From Macquaria australasica (lineage: Eukaryota; Chordata; Actinopteri; Centrarchiformes; Percichthyidae), in the NCBI GenBank assembly GCA_005408345.1, contig SEMN01000017.1, forward strand, positions 558,001 through 622,000: DNA of 64,000 nt. Direction: 5' to 3'. The position numbers were made by a program, and so were the translations under genes. Shown here piece by piece: positions 13,997 to 27,445 of this stretch; positions within the stretch are counted from its first letter, which is position 1, and each line of letters starts with the position of its first letter. Below the pieces are notes generated by a model. That model was given only the letters and a program-made list of their open reading frames with translations, made no database searches and had not been told where the DNA came from.

Positions 13997-14438
13997 AGCT
14001 GTGTCCCAAATCGCGTACTTCCGTTAGTACACTTACATGCAGTATACTGCGTACACTATGTACTGACTTGTGTAGTGCGTTCATTTTGACAGGGTGGTGT
14101 CGTCCCAAATCGAATACTGCTGTTGTGCGCTTACCGGAAATGACGATCACAACCTTTGACTGCGTCTTCTTCTTCTTCTTTGTAATGGCGGATTGCACCC
14201 GGGTGGAGCATTATCGCCAACCCTTATTGATGGTCTTCCCCTTCCGCTACGTAGCCAAGATGGCGACCGTTGAGGGTGAGACGTGTGCGACGTTCCACAC
14301 TCAATTTTCTGACCGTTTTGTGTACATCATCTGGGTACTTATAGTACACTGCATTTTGCCTTACTAACTAGTGTGAACGCACTTACGCACTCAAAATACT
14401 AAGTTTGAGCACGCAAGTATGCGATTTGGGACACAGCT
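13997..14438 (+). mobile_element. MITE with 24-bp terminal inverted repeats
   Basis: The left end AGCTGTGTCCCAAATCGC is mirrored at the right end by GCGATTTGGGACACAGCT; the inverted repeats extend to about 24 bp with one mismatch. An internal copy of the motif (GTCCCAAATCGAATACT) lies near 14100. The element has higher GC and CpG than its surroundings and no coding capacity. The target duplication is ambiguous (TA or AAT). Confidence 0.85.
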
Positions 14439-17210
14439 AATGTGACTGAGTAGCATTAGCATGTTCTGGCTGGCTACTGTGTTAGCAGTTAGCTCTGTGA
14501 GTAGTCCCTACGTCACCAATAGCTTCTAGGACGACATATTTTGTAAAGACACGTGCGGATAAACTTCTGAGGCATAAGAACCAAGTTTTATGGTTATTTT
14601 TAACATATCATAACAGGAGGGCTGAAGCATAATAAAGATAAATAGAGCACAGTGTAAAAATTATTGAATCAACTATTCTGCTGTCCAGGGACTGAAATTT
14701 ACCAGACTAACATAACAAGATGTCTTAACAGAGACAAATAGTGTTTTGCAAAGCTGATTAAATCAACAACTTACTGTCTTTTAGTGCTCAGCAGTTGGTC
14801 AGCTACAGTTTGCCTCAGGTATTATTTAACATTACCGTCAGTATGAGTCATCATGATACACACATTAGTGGTAAATGTTAAATCTGTGGAGGAAAGCAGC
14901 AGTTGTCGATGGACGGACAGCTGGCACGTGACTGCAGGTATAAAGCAAGTCTGTGTTGTGTGCAAGATCATAGAAACATATGTGACGCCACGTGCATGTC
15001 AGGTTACATTTATACTAAGATTTGAGACACACACTAATACACACACATACACATACCGGCCTGAAAGCTCAGGAGACAAGCTCGGACAGCTTTTCAGTAG
15101 ACATACACAAGGACACTCCTTAAAATGCGAACAGCATGCAGTCTGAATTCCTCATATGCAACAAGGTCACCTGTGTCAAAGCAAGTTACAATAAAGGCCC
15201 TTTGGGTGCACTCAAGTTCAGACAGGTAGCCTTGTCTGTGTGGGGCTTTGCAATTTGCCTTTCATACTGAAGCTGGTAGAAAGTAAGGCTGAATTTAGAT
15301 TGAACAAAGATCCACTGCTCCACCACACACTGTTGATTTTGATTTATTCAAAGCTTTTATTCTGACGTGAAACACAATATTCCCTGAACAGAATGGACCA
15401 TGGATAAAATAGCTGAACATTTAAAGCAGTGTCAGTATTTAGCCCGGCACCTCGCTGCTTACCCAAGCACCTTCGCCTGAGGGAGAGGACTAATTTTCAT
15501 TAGTCATCCCCCTTTTCACACAGCAGGTTCATCTGTGAAGAAAGGAATAAACACAAAGAGAGAAAGAGGAGTGAGATTGGAACAGTAGGAGCACCTGTGT
15601 GTTGTTTGGATACTGAATGTGGGTCAAACTCACGGAGGCCTGACACTTTACCAGCCGAGTCAATAAAACGCCCCTCCACCTGCCAGGAGAAATTCATTTG
15701 TTCTGTAGCTTTTACATCTGGCTGTGTGCGCTTGTGTATGAATTCCTCACACAAAGACATTTTTCTGTTTTCATCTGCTCATCCTCAGCCCTGACCACAA
15801 GAGATTTTAATCAGCCAGCTGCTCACCTGCACACATCCCCATCCTCCTTTGTTTCCCCCCTTTTCCTCCTCTTTTTCTCCCTGCGTCATTCACAGCATTG
15901 ATGTCACTTATGGCCTTTCTCTTCCATCTCCTGATATTCATAGATGTTCTTTCCTCATAAAAGGGCAAGTGTTTGAAAAATCAAAATACTCTTGTAAGAA
16001 AATGACAAACCATCTTAAGTGACCTACATTATTGTGTAAGCCCACTCCATGCCACAAGATAAAGTAAAAAAAAAATTGTTTTGGGACAAGCACTTACCTA
16101 AAAATAGTGTTTCAAATTCATAAACAAACCAGAGTCAGGCAAAGACCAGAAGAAAATAATAATAATACAGTCCAGGCTGAGCAGGAGTATTCAGGACAAA
16201 TTGCAGACAGTGTTTATTGTTTTTTCATCAGGTGGCTGTTTTATACCTTGCACATGAGAGGCAACATAGATCCATTGATGAAAACCCTCTGCCAGGGCTA
16301 CGTGACGTAAGAGCATGCTTCGCAACATTCAGGTGTATGTTTTGTGTTAAAACGTATAGATGTTTGTGTAAATGTATGGGCTGTTTATTCACACAACTCT
16401 TTATGTACTGTAAATTATTCATACAACAGCTTAACAGCAGTTTAAGGATGTATAATGATGTATTGCTTATTTGAGGAGAGGAGAATGAGACCTTATCAGA
16501 TTATTAAAACTTCCACATTGTCTTGATTGGATGGCAATTGGTTTCAGTGTGACTGCTGTCTGTAAGAGTCAGATGATACCGATCAGCTCAGGACATAATA
16601 CAACTTAAGTGCTCTGTCAGACTTAACGCAAATGCTTCAAATCTGTCTGTGTGTGTGTCTGAGTGATGTAAGTGCAAGAGAGAGAGCAAAGAAAGCAAGA
16701 GTTTCTTTTCATTTGCCAGTTAGTTTTCCTTTTCTGCCCATTAGCAGCATATTATTAAGGTCAATGGATATGACACAAGTACTTTGTCATCAGTTATCAT
16801 GAAAGATAAAACTACGTGTAATGTGGAAGGGGTCGCTGGTACTGATGAACCCACAGAGAATAATCACCAAACTCTGTAGTGCCCCTCAGCTCCGTAGAGT
16901 GCTTTAGCATATTTCAGCTTATTGTTTTGGTTTTCAGGCCTGCAATCTCCACTCTCGTCAACCTCATGTCCAGCCACAGCAGGCAGCTGTTTTTGGCAAT
17001 AAAGCTCTGATAAACCCACTGTACATTATCTGCCCCTCACCAAACAGCAGACAGACACAGTTAGGGACTAGCTGGTGAACATAGTGGAGCGTTGAGCAGC
17101 TAAAGAGCCAGATATGAGAGTTGGTGAAGACCAATACAGAGCTGAAAGGAGAGTGAATATTGAATCACAATCCAAATGAATGCTCCGTAAAAATATATTA
17201 TGCAATTAAT

Positions 17211-17400
17211 ACCATCCATTATCTATAAGCGCTTATCTTTAGAGGGACGCGGGGAGCTGGAGCTGATCCCAGCTGACATTGGGCGAGAGGCGGGGTACAC
17301 CCCGGACAGGTCGCCAGTCAATCACAGGGCTGACACATAGAGACAGGCAACCATGTGGGAGGAAGCCGAAGTACACAAAGAGAACCCACGCAATTTATAC
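17211..17400 (-). mobile_element. SINE with L2-like tail, minus orientation
   Basis: This is the reverse complement of the same family as 12479-12775. Read on the plus strand it begins CCATCCATTATCTATAAGCG, then CCCAGCTGACATTGGG, GGCGGGGTACACCCCGGACA and CAGTCAATCACAGGGC. The tRNA-like head is missing, so it is 5'-truncated or decayed. Confidence 0.75.
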
Positions 17401-20031
17401 CAAATTGCCTGAACACTGCCAATCTTTTACATTTGTCATCCCTGCCACATTGCCACTCAAAGTCAGCTGTGATGAATGAGAATTTGCCATGGGGCTTGAG
17501 TGGGTTTCCGCCCTAGGTAAGTAATTATTGCCTGTATGTAGAGTTGAAGGTTGCATTATTGAGAAATTCCTCATCCTTGTGCCACTGACTGCTGCTGTTC
17601 CATTTCAGTGGACAACTAACAATGGTTCATGAATGAGAATATAGAGGCAGTTGATAAAGGCTTTCTTTGTACAGAAGAGGCTATATTATTCAGTAATTCA
17701 GCAGCCAATATCTCCATAAACACCCACCCTTCCTAAGGTGGATGTATCCTTGACCTCCAACATGAAAACACCACACTAGCTTGATGCTTCACAAAGGTTG
17801 TGAATAATAATGGAATACGAAACATTATTTTTGTGGAAAGAAAACAGTTCTTTCAGTATTGAAGAGTTTGCTTGACACAAATTCTGTCTCAATATGCATT
17901 ATTTTAAGTGCAGAGTCAGCATTATCACCCTGGATCACCCTGTCAACTCATCACTAACACTGTCATATTTTCCATGTTGACGTCCAGTGTATATAAGGAA
18001 CTTGTGATTAAGATGCCTCCTTGTCAGTGATGTCAGTCTGAGAACAGCATGTGCATCAGCGAAGGCTTTGACTATTTGACTTCTCGGTCATAAATGCCAG
18101 TGAGTCACCACCACTGCTTTGGCAGAGACACAGGGTGTGGACGCTGGCCATCTGGGCCAAGGAATAAGGACAGAGCCATGGACACGGACTGCCTGCGGGG
18201 CATGCAGTCATTTGATGGTGGCTTATAATGATGCTCCCAACAATAGAGACTGGGCTTGTTGAGAGGTTACAGTGTGCTTGTTGCCATGGCAATGCTGGGT
18301 GTTTGTACCAAGCATCAAGTCCAGGAATTGATAATTGATTTATGGATTGATTGATATTCACTCTGCGTCTGAACAAGAATAAAACTTTCTATCATGCTAG
18401 CAGCCCCATGAGGCTGTAATGCTCATTACATACCTGAGAATAAAGCTGCTGGATGGACAAAATAATCCAAAATAGGATTATCTAAGTAAAAGGAAAGGGT
18501 GTACAATGGCCTTTTTTTGGACAGACTCAGCTCTACATTGTCTGACTTGGCTCATCTATCTGTCTCAGATGTAGTTGGCTCAGCTGTTCTTTCAGCTGGA
18601 ATATAATGTTATAATATAATGCCAATTTTAGCATTCATGCTAACAACTATTGTAGATTAATATGCTGAGGTAACATTACCATGCGTATTTAACATGCTTA
18701 CATGCAGGACGTTAAAAACTAGAAATTTAAGTATAAGTCGCTAATGCGGAGGATATAATTAATATGTTGGAATGCTGATGTTAGCATATTAGCATGTTAT
18801 TTTAGCATCAATTATTTTAAAGTACAGCTAAGGCTGCTGGGAATTTAGTCCATTTTAGAGGTGTAGAAAATTTTAAACCAAAGTCATTAGGACTCATCCT
18901 CTGGGGACCATGAATGCAGGTACCAAATTATGTGGCAATTCATTACATATTTGAAATATTTCACTCTTGATCAAAATGTTGGACCAACAGACCAAATTAT
19001 AATTTTGGTATTTATTTAATTGGTTTGTTGATACTATGATGTCAGCTCGTCTCCTGTACTCACACACATTTACTCTCCTCAGGTACTACAATCAAAAGTC
19101 TTGGAGCATCACGGACATTTGTAGATGTGTGTGAATTAATGTCTCCCTTATGTCAACTAAATCAAAAATGTGATCTGAAACGGTCAGTGAGTACAGTCCT
19201 TTGTCTTTGTCACTTCTTTGTGTTTATTGGATATTAGAGCCTTGATATTTATTTCATTGATTCATGGTGGTCCATTTGTCTTTTTGCTTGCCCTTCTCCA
19301 CATGGAAGTGAGAGGTCAAGGGTCAACCACAGAGCAGCACTGCTTGAACTGATGGAGTTCAGTGCCTTCAGTAGGGCAGCTGCTCACTGTCATGAGGCAT
19401 GAACCCAAAGCTTCTGGTTGACCGACAGTCCCCAACTGTTAATTACGCAGTCCTGCGTGCCTTGGTGAAGAATTTCTAGTTTTTAATGTGGAGGAAATTT
19501 TCTGAATTGATTTGAATAGCTGATCTCTGATGAATCTCCCACAGAACGTCTCCAAACTGTGACCTCAGCACCTACATCCTGTTACGAATTGTGTCACCTT
19601 CGTTATACATGCAGAAGCATGATCTGAGCGTCTGTTAATCACCCATGGAGCTCCTCTACTGCTAGCCTGTTGCATGTACTGTAACACAGTGACCTACTTA
19701 TGTGGTCTGCTGTTTGTGTCTCATATCTTGCCTGACGCACTGGCAACAGAATGGGCCGCTATATCAGGACTTCATTATCGCTGGTTGATGGGTATTTCCA
19801 TCAACCAGCTTGTGTAAGATAAAAGATATGTGGGTATACGTATGTATGTTCATGCCTGTGTGTGTGTATGGATTATGTGTGCCAGACTGTGTATGCATGT
19901 ATATGTAATAGCTCCATTATATATGTGTTATGAGCGAGAGAGATGGGCAGTCATAGTATTATTTAATCCCTACAGGAACACCAAGGTTGTTTTGTAACCC
20001 GCTGTCTTTTAGCATTACATTGACACTCCAA

Positions 20032-20055
20032 ACACACACACACACACACACACAC
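20032..20055. repeat. (AC)n microsatellite
   Basis: Twelve AC units. Confidence 0.95.
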
Positions 20056-21939
20056 CTGCTGAACAGCTCTTCCTACGAACTCCCATAAATGCCATCTTAT
20101 GATCTCGCCAGAAGCGATCTGTGTGGCCTCAGTAAGCATCAGACATCATATCACAAACAAATACCACAAAATGGGGTCAACTATGTCTCGTCAGGTAACT
20201 AGTACATAAAGCATTGATGAGCACAACCGTCATGGAGCAAAATCACCCGGCATATGTGTAATTTCACAACGCACACACTTCGGATTAACCTGATATATAA
20301 CCATAAAAGAATGATCCATGACAGGTCTCACTCTTTCAGAGGGCAATTTGCTGTTTGGTCTTAAAGATGTTTCAGCTCTCATCCAGGACTTCATCAGTTC
20401 ACTTTAACATCTGGGTCATGCACACCTTGCACACTATGTTACATATAGTTACAGTACTTTTGCCATTTTCCAGAGCAGACATTTCTCTCAGCAAACACAA
20501 AGTCGCTGTAGTGTCTCATATTCAAAGATATTGACTTTACAGGAGAGAAGATGGCCCAGTTTGACTGCTGCAATCTCATTTGATTCTTTGGTGACTGATT
20601 TTTTTACTTGATCAATCTCCAATAAGCCCAATGGGAGATTAATTTTCTGCTCAGTCACCTCCACTATGACCTTAGGTTTCACTGATAGTACTTAACAGAG
20701 TTGAGCGAAGGTAGAAGAAGTAGGTCAACTAGTCAATTATCATCAATGGCGTGTATGAAAGCTATTGAAATCAGGTATTTTTTTATTTTAATGAAAATCA
20801 CAAATCACAATGTATGAAGAATGTGAAATATTAAGAATTTGATAAATGCGGTATTTCCATCTAAACAGTGAGAAGACGTGTTTCATCTGGTGCACTCTGA
20901 CGCACAACAGCTTATGAATCACTGCTAAACCTCAAACGGACACGTTGTTTACTTTTGTGTTGAATGTTTTACTCTTTAGGAAAATTCCATTTATTTCAAA
21001 TTAAAAAGATCCGTTATTCTGTAAAATACATTTAAGGAACATCAAAAATGACACAACGTTGTGTTTAAAAGCTAAAACGTGAGTAAAAGTGATAAACTTT
21101 AATAGTTTTTTTAAACTTTTAAGACTTTACAACAAAATCATGCAGTTAACTAATGTGTTATTGAACTTATTTCAACAAATTACTTCTTTTACACATAAAG
21201 CACATAAAATGATTGAACTCCACTGCATTTGGGACAAGTTCAATCAAACTCACCCCATCTTAAGAATAGTTCGCCACTTCAGATTTTAAATCAGATTCTG
21301 CAGCTGAATACAAGATTATATGTTAACATGCACATTTCTCCCTGTGGACTTTGAAGTAGGGCGACACAGAGACCTAATTTCTGCAAGATAGAGCCGTATA
21401 TTATGTGGGTCAGCCTCCCGGCCAGTGTTCACAGTTTGCATCCTCCCAGAGGGCATTGTGATTCCATATCTTGTGAATAAATGGCATGTATTATGTCTAG
21501 GTGTAGCTCTTGAGACAGTCTGTTCATATATCTCACTGTCTGCTCATTGTGAGACAGCGTGTTCCCCGTGGTTTGTGACGCACCTCCCAAATCCATCTTA
21601 TGTAGTCACCTGATCCCGTAGTTTAGCTTGTGTCATTCACCTGAATAAATAATTCAAATAAAACCTGACAATACATATGATTAAAATGGGTTTACGGTAC
21701 ATGTCTCAAGGGTCGTTCCCGTTGCTGTACTTAAACTGTACACAATCCCCTTGAGGCTTTTCGTAATACATTATTTTATTCCATACTGTGTTCAATATTT
21801 GGAAACCTCATTTACACTTTGAGCTATACTCTGTGAAAATTTCCATGTTACATAATGTACTTGAACTGACTCGACAGTACAGGTTGATACTGTACATGTA
21901 TACACTGTGTACTTACACAGTCCAACACATATTCCCCCA

Positions 21940-22175
21940 TAGAGCTTCTGGTAGGCATCAATCTTCTCATCTAACTCTTGACAAGAAAGGGAATAAACGT
22001 ATTTCCCAAATTATTTCTTTAAGTGATATCTTAAGTGATACCTTAAGTCTAAAACGCTACACCAAACCTCCAGATCTTTACTAAAAAAATGTACACCAGG
22101 TTTAGTGAGAACAGCTCATGTACAGAGACAGATCTGGACCAGAATGTGTTTAACCTAGCATAGCACAAAGTTAGA
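21940..22175 (+). repeat. Copy of a dispersed fish repeat (ATCTTCTCATCTAACTCT family)
   Basis: The segment holds TCTTCTCATCTAACTCTTG and GTATTTCCCAAATTATTTC, shared with 33000-33060, and then CAGATCTGGACCAGAATG, shared with 23640-23660. It looks like a broken copy of an abundant non-coding mobile element. The full limits and family are not defined. Confidence 0.55.
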
Positions 22176-23624
22176 GTAGAGAAATCCACATTAGAATTAT
22201 GATTTCGGGTGGAAAAGAGCGTGTTTGGAAATAAAAGATGTTCTTCAGTCTTCCTCAGGTCCCCAACTTCCAATTATTGATCTTCTCTGTCACACAGGGT
22301 CTTTTTGCCGTTGCACATATATTGTTTCATCTAATGGCAAGACCATTTTTTGTCCCTGTTAGTTAATGTTCTTCGTCTACAGATTTCAGGCCATTCTACT
22401 GTCGCCGTAAATGAATGTCAGCTTGGATAACAGCATCAAATCAGTATGTGTAAGATACATTTTAAAATCACACACATGGTTCAGACCAGCTATTTACTTA
22501 AACTAATGAGCCACAGAAATGATGTTGACAGTTAGTGGCCCAATTTCGAGCAGTGCCATTTTGGCTGATGTTTCATCTGTTGGTGATTCACGAAATGACC
22601 CTCTGCTGTCATCATAATCTTCCCTCTTGTTTATAAGTTACAGCTGTTCTGACACTGAGGTGAAAAACAGAGCAATCTCTGGAGACCACAGATGGCGGTG
22701 GTGTGTGTGAGTTAATTTGTGTCTCATTATGCATATGCATAACTTTGAGTGCGAAGATGGGAGCATGATGTAAAACAGAAATGGACAGAGAGAAAAAGAG
22801 AGAGAAGAAGATTTTCATGCGTGAGCGGCAGCATTCATTGTTTCTCATTGCTGACTATTGAGTTGTCAGGAAATAATCAAGAGTTCAGCAGCTTTTGTGG
22901 CAGTCTCCTGAATGAAACACTTTCATGCATATTCACTGTGAAGTGAAGGTGAGTCAGAGGCACTGGTAAAAGACAGTGGTGTTGTGGCAACTGGCACACA
23001 GCACCGAGGGATCAGACCACGGCTGAACACAGCACATGAAATAATAAAAAATGTCACAGTGACTGTAGGAGCTTAAAGACGTTTGCTATCATTGTGCTGA
23101 GATGAAGCCATCAATAGATGTTGGCAATCCAAAGTCATTTTGCTAGTTTAAAGGAATTTTTACACACACAAAAAACATTTTTTATGAATCAACATTCATA
23201 TCTATGGTGTCTTGTACACAGTCTAAAACTGTCATGCTGTGTCCGTGTGTTTTAAGGCACACAACATAGGCTAATTTGAACAACCTCTAAGCAAACATGT
23301 GAGTTAACAATTTTTGAAAAGTGGCAGAAAAATTCACAGGCCAAGGGAAATGGCCAGCAAATGAGAATGTTTGCTGATACACATGCAAATGAAGTTAGCC
23401 TGCCTAAACTGAAACTTAAAATGCAGTGATGGAGGTTAAAAGTCTGAGGGAGGTATGGTTTAGATTTTGTTTTTGATTTCCTCCAAATTGAAATAAATGA
23501 CAGTAGACTTAGTGTGAGAGATTTATGTTTTTATAGTTTTTTTTTTATGGATTATAAATTTGTTCAGATGTGAAAATGCCTTTAGAAAAGATCTATAAGT
23601 TAAGATGAAAAGATCTAGATCAAT

Positions 23625-24030
23625 TTCAACCAGTACAGAAACAGATCTGGACCAGGATGTGTTTAGCCCAGCTTAGCACAAGCAAGGGGGGACAGCTAGC
23701 CAAAGACAAAAAAGTCTTTCATCTACCCCAAAATGGTTATGATGTGTCTTGTTAGAAGAAAACGTGTTAAGGTGGAAACCATGATAGTCCCTGGTTCACG
23801 TCTGGCTGGGGACCTTAGTAGCAGTAGCATGTCATTCTTCATCTCTGTACTGTACTGTCTAATCTATCTAATATCTAATATCTCATTTTGTATTTCCAAA
23901 TACCATATACACAAGATATAACGTGTGTATAAGACAGCTTTGGAGCTATTGGAAGGTACCTTTCAGCTAGGCTTGCTGTTTCCCCTTCCTCCAGTCTTTG
24001 AGCAAAGCAAGGCTAAACACGACTGTACCG
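23625..24030 (+). repeat. Second partial copy of the same dispersed repeat
   Basis: CAGATCTGGACCAGGATG near 23643 matches 22126-22143. TTCCAGTCTTTG-type sequence and a GCTAAGC-like run near 23985-24020 match 32938-32965. The middle differs, so the element is decayed or rearranged. Confidence 0.5.
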
Positions 24031-24260
24031 AATACACATAACTGATATGAAAATCGGTCAAAGCAGCAACCAAGACTATTTCTCAAAATGTCCCTGGACT
24101 TATTTTCAGTAAGACAGCAAGAGAGAGGAAAGTAGAGTGCAGAACAAACACTAACTCAACCAGAGAAGTAAGTGATGTGTACAGATGGATGAAGGCCTCT
24201 CATTGTTCAGCCTTTTATTGGGCAGACTGCCCACCCTCTGGGGGAGTGGGTGGTGGTGGG

Positions 24261-24282
24261 AGAGAGAGAGAGAGAGAGAGAG
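24261..24282. repeat. (AG)n microsatellite
   Basis: Eleven AG units after a TGG-rich stretch. Confidence 0.95.
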
Positions 24283-27200
24283 GGTGGAGAAGCACTCAGG
24301 AAGACACTGACCTACATTTTGTCCAGTCAGCTGCACACACACACATACAGGTACAAATTCATTTGTAAACCACAGGCACATATTAACATATGTATACTGC
24401 CAAAAATTAAGTTACTCACACATTGTCACACATGTCATGTAGAGCTCCTGTCAGCTGAATGTGTTTCAGAAGCAGAGAAGGCAATATATTTTGGATTTGA
24501 CATGGTCTCAATGTTCAAATTGGACTGACTGTGAGCAAAGTCTGTGGAATTTCAATTAGTTTCCTCTTTCTGCCAAAGCAGTTTTCAACATAAGCGAGCA
24601 GTTTGAGTTTAATGTCGTTATCATGTGTTGTTTTTTTTAAATCAAAAACTGTTGGTGTGAACACTAAGCTGTCATTGTTTTATTATACTAATATGTCAGG
24701 AGTGGGATCTCTGTTTTTGTAATGCATCAGGGTGTTACTCAAGACAAATCTTAAACTGCCAAAATAAAAAATAGTTTGATATGCTTACTGAACATGTGGG
24801 TGTCAGAAGGAGTGCCTTCCACATGGATTTGGAGAGACTCAGATCTTGAGGTGACGTAAACCTGCCCTAAATATGTTTCTCAGAAATGATGGCAATGAGC
24901 CAGGGCTCTTCTAAATGCCCCTCCATCACCACACAAGTCAAATTAAGGGACTGTACCAAATGTGAGTAGTGCTATTCCAAATTGACAAAAGGGAAAATAA
25001 TTTGCAATCATCATAATTGAAATTGTACTCAAATTTGGTGGAACAGTTTTTTCGAAAAGGTCAGTATTTTGTCCAACATTTTTTTGTATTGGACTTAACA
25101 AATGCCTTGATTAGATTGTGTAACATCTGTTTTTTGACACCAAAAAATACTGTCATTACTATAAAAGGTCAATAGGTCACCTGTTTAAACACTGTTTTTG
25201 ACTTAAGTGACTGAAGCGTAGGCTCCTACACGTGTCCATATGCTGTTCACTCTGTGTGCATGTCTGTAGGAGTATCATCATGTGATGTTTCTGTTGGCTT
25301 TGAATGTGGTGCTGATTTAGTGAATCATCTATGATTAGCGGTTACAGCAGCAATAGATTCTGCAGAGCATTTGTCTTCCCTCCACTGTCAGTCTGTAGGA
25401 AACAGAGCTGCATGGAAACAGTCTCACTAAGCTCTAGATTAAGCCGTTTGTGTTTCTTGGATAAGACATTAATGCTGCCGCTGTATCAAATCCATACCAG
25501 CCTTCTGTTTCTGCTGCTCACACTGAAGGTAAATGTGCTCAAAGTGTTTGTCAATGAATCCAGGCTGAGGGATTTTAGAAATCACAGCACACTAATAAGC
25601 TACATACTGTAGCCCAGGGTTATGATGCCCAACCTAATATAATTTCATCAATGTAGGAGCTGTAATACAAGGCCAGGCACTGGAACTTCAAAGTATAAAA
25701 AGCCACTTTGTTAATGGTGCAGTCTGTTTTTGTAATATGTGCTTAATTTCATGATGAAAACAGATGTATCACATGTATGACTCTGAAACTGTCCAAATTT
25801 TTCTGTGGCTTTATTCACTCTTCTGAGGCACAACACCCTTCTGTCAGATAAGTCTTCATAAAAAAGAAATGCATGAATCTGCCTTCTCACCTGTTGTGCA
25901 AGAAAACATCATTCAAAAGAATGTAAATGTTACAAAGATGTTAACCATCAAGTCCAGGACTTTTTTTTCCAAAAGAGCAATATCTGATTTCATTGCAGAC
26001 AAAGAAAATATCATTATGTTCCAGCATATCTTGATACAAGGTACAAATTGGGTTATTTTAATGTCAGCACATTCAGGGGTCAAGACTGATTGATGTTGTT
26101 TTTCTGTCTATGGAGTGTTAGCTGCCCGTGTTTGCAAATTTGAGTGACAGAAATAGGTCATGTCTAGCTTGTAGCAGACACACCAGAATATAGGCACAGG
26201 TTTGTATAATGAGAAATCAGCTCTCCCTCCCTCATGTGACCTGTTCAACAACCATAAGCATAAAACAATAACACTATAAAAAAGAGTAAAGTTATCATAT
26301 AATTTATTTAGGAAAGCTGAACACACAAAAGAAACAAAAGTCCTGAAATAATGTCGAGACAAACATCTGAACAAAATGGGAAGTTAACTGTATTTGTGTC
26401 ACAGGAAGCTCATCTATGAGGTCATTGAGTTTAAACATTCTTTCAAAACACAGCAGCTTTCTAATCTGTCAAGCGGATTCTATGTGAGATATGGTACATT
26501 TATTATTCATTTATTTGCAATTGTTTCAAATATTTGCATCTGTTAGCCCTTTAAAATTATAATTGCACATTCAACTTACTGATACAGAACAGTCATTTAC
26601 CCCTTTGAAGCAACAAACTAGGAAGTGTTTGCTGTTGGAGGGTGAACATGGGTTACTATAACATTTATCAAGTTAAACCAGATCATTCTCACTATACACC
26701 ATCTTGAATCTCCAGCTATTTGCAACATCCCATGTTACACACAGGAGTGTTTGAAAGGGTTAAAAGTAACACATAAAACATGGGTAACGCTGTATTTTAC
26801 AGGTCCAACATTTCCTAATAATTTCAAAACAGGTTCCTGGAAAGAACTGCAGGTATGTAATTTGATACTAATTATAGGGAAAATAGAGTTTAATTGGTAC
26901 ACTTTCAATTAATAATACCTATTAATTGCCAGTATAACCCAGAGAGTATTTTAGTCAGTGCACTGCAGGTCAGCTGAACATGTAAAATAGGAAATTTGTC
27001 TACTGGCAAGAATACAATTCAACATATATAAAGAATAAAGTTTCCAATGATAAATGAACAATGAATGAAAGTTTACTTTGATTTAAATGGAGTAGTTCTT
27101 TCAAGGAAATGTCTATTTTCCCTATTATTAGTAACAAATGACATAGATATTTCCAGGAAACTTCACAGCAACTATTATTAGGAAAGTAGTGGCAGATCAC

Positions 27201-27427
27201 AGACCAAAAAGACAAAGTGTTACCAAAACTGATGGAATATATGTGGATATATACAGTACACAGGTGACAAAACACAATTGGATTAGCATGTTTTACCCAA
27301 TAATCTACCATTTTTCAATATGCTAACCAGAGCAGCATGTAAATGTGGTTTTCTCTCTTCCACACAGTCAATGGTTTCAATTCTGTTAACTTGTAGAAAC
27401 TTAAAAATATATTTAAGATAGGTAATC

Positions 27428-27445
27428 CATCATCATCATCATCAT
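27428..27445. repeat. (CAT)n microsatellite
   Basis: Six CAT units. Confidence 0.9.
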
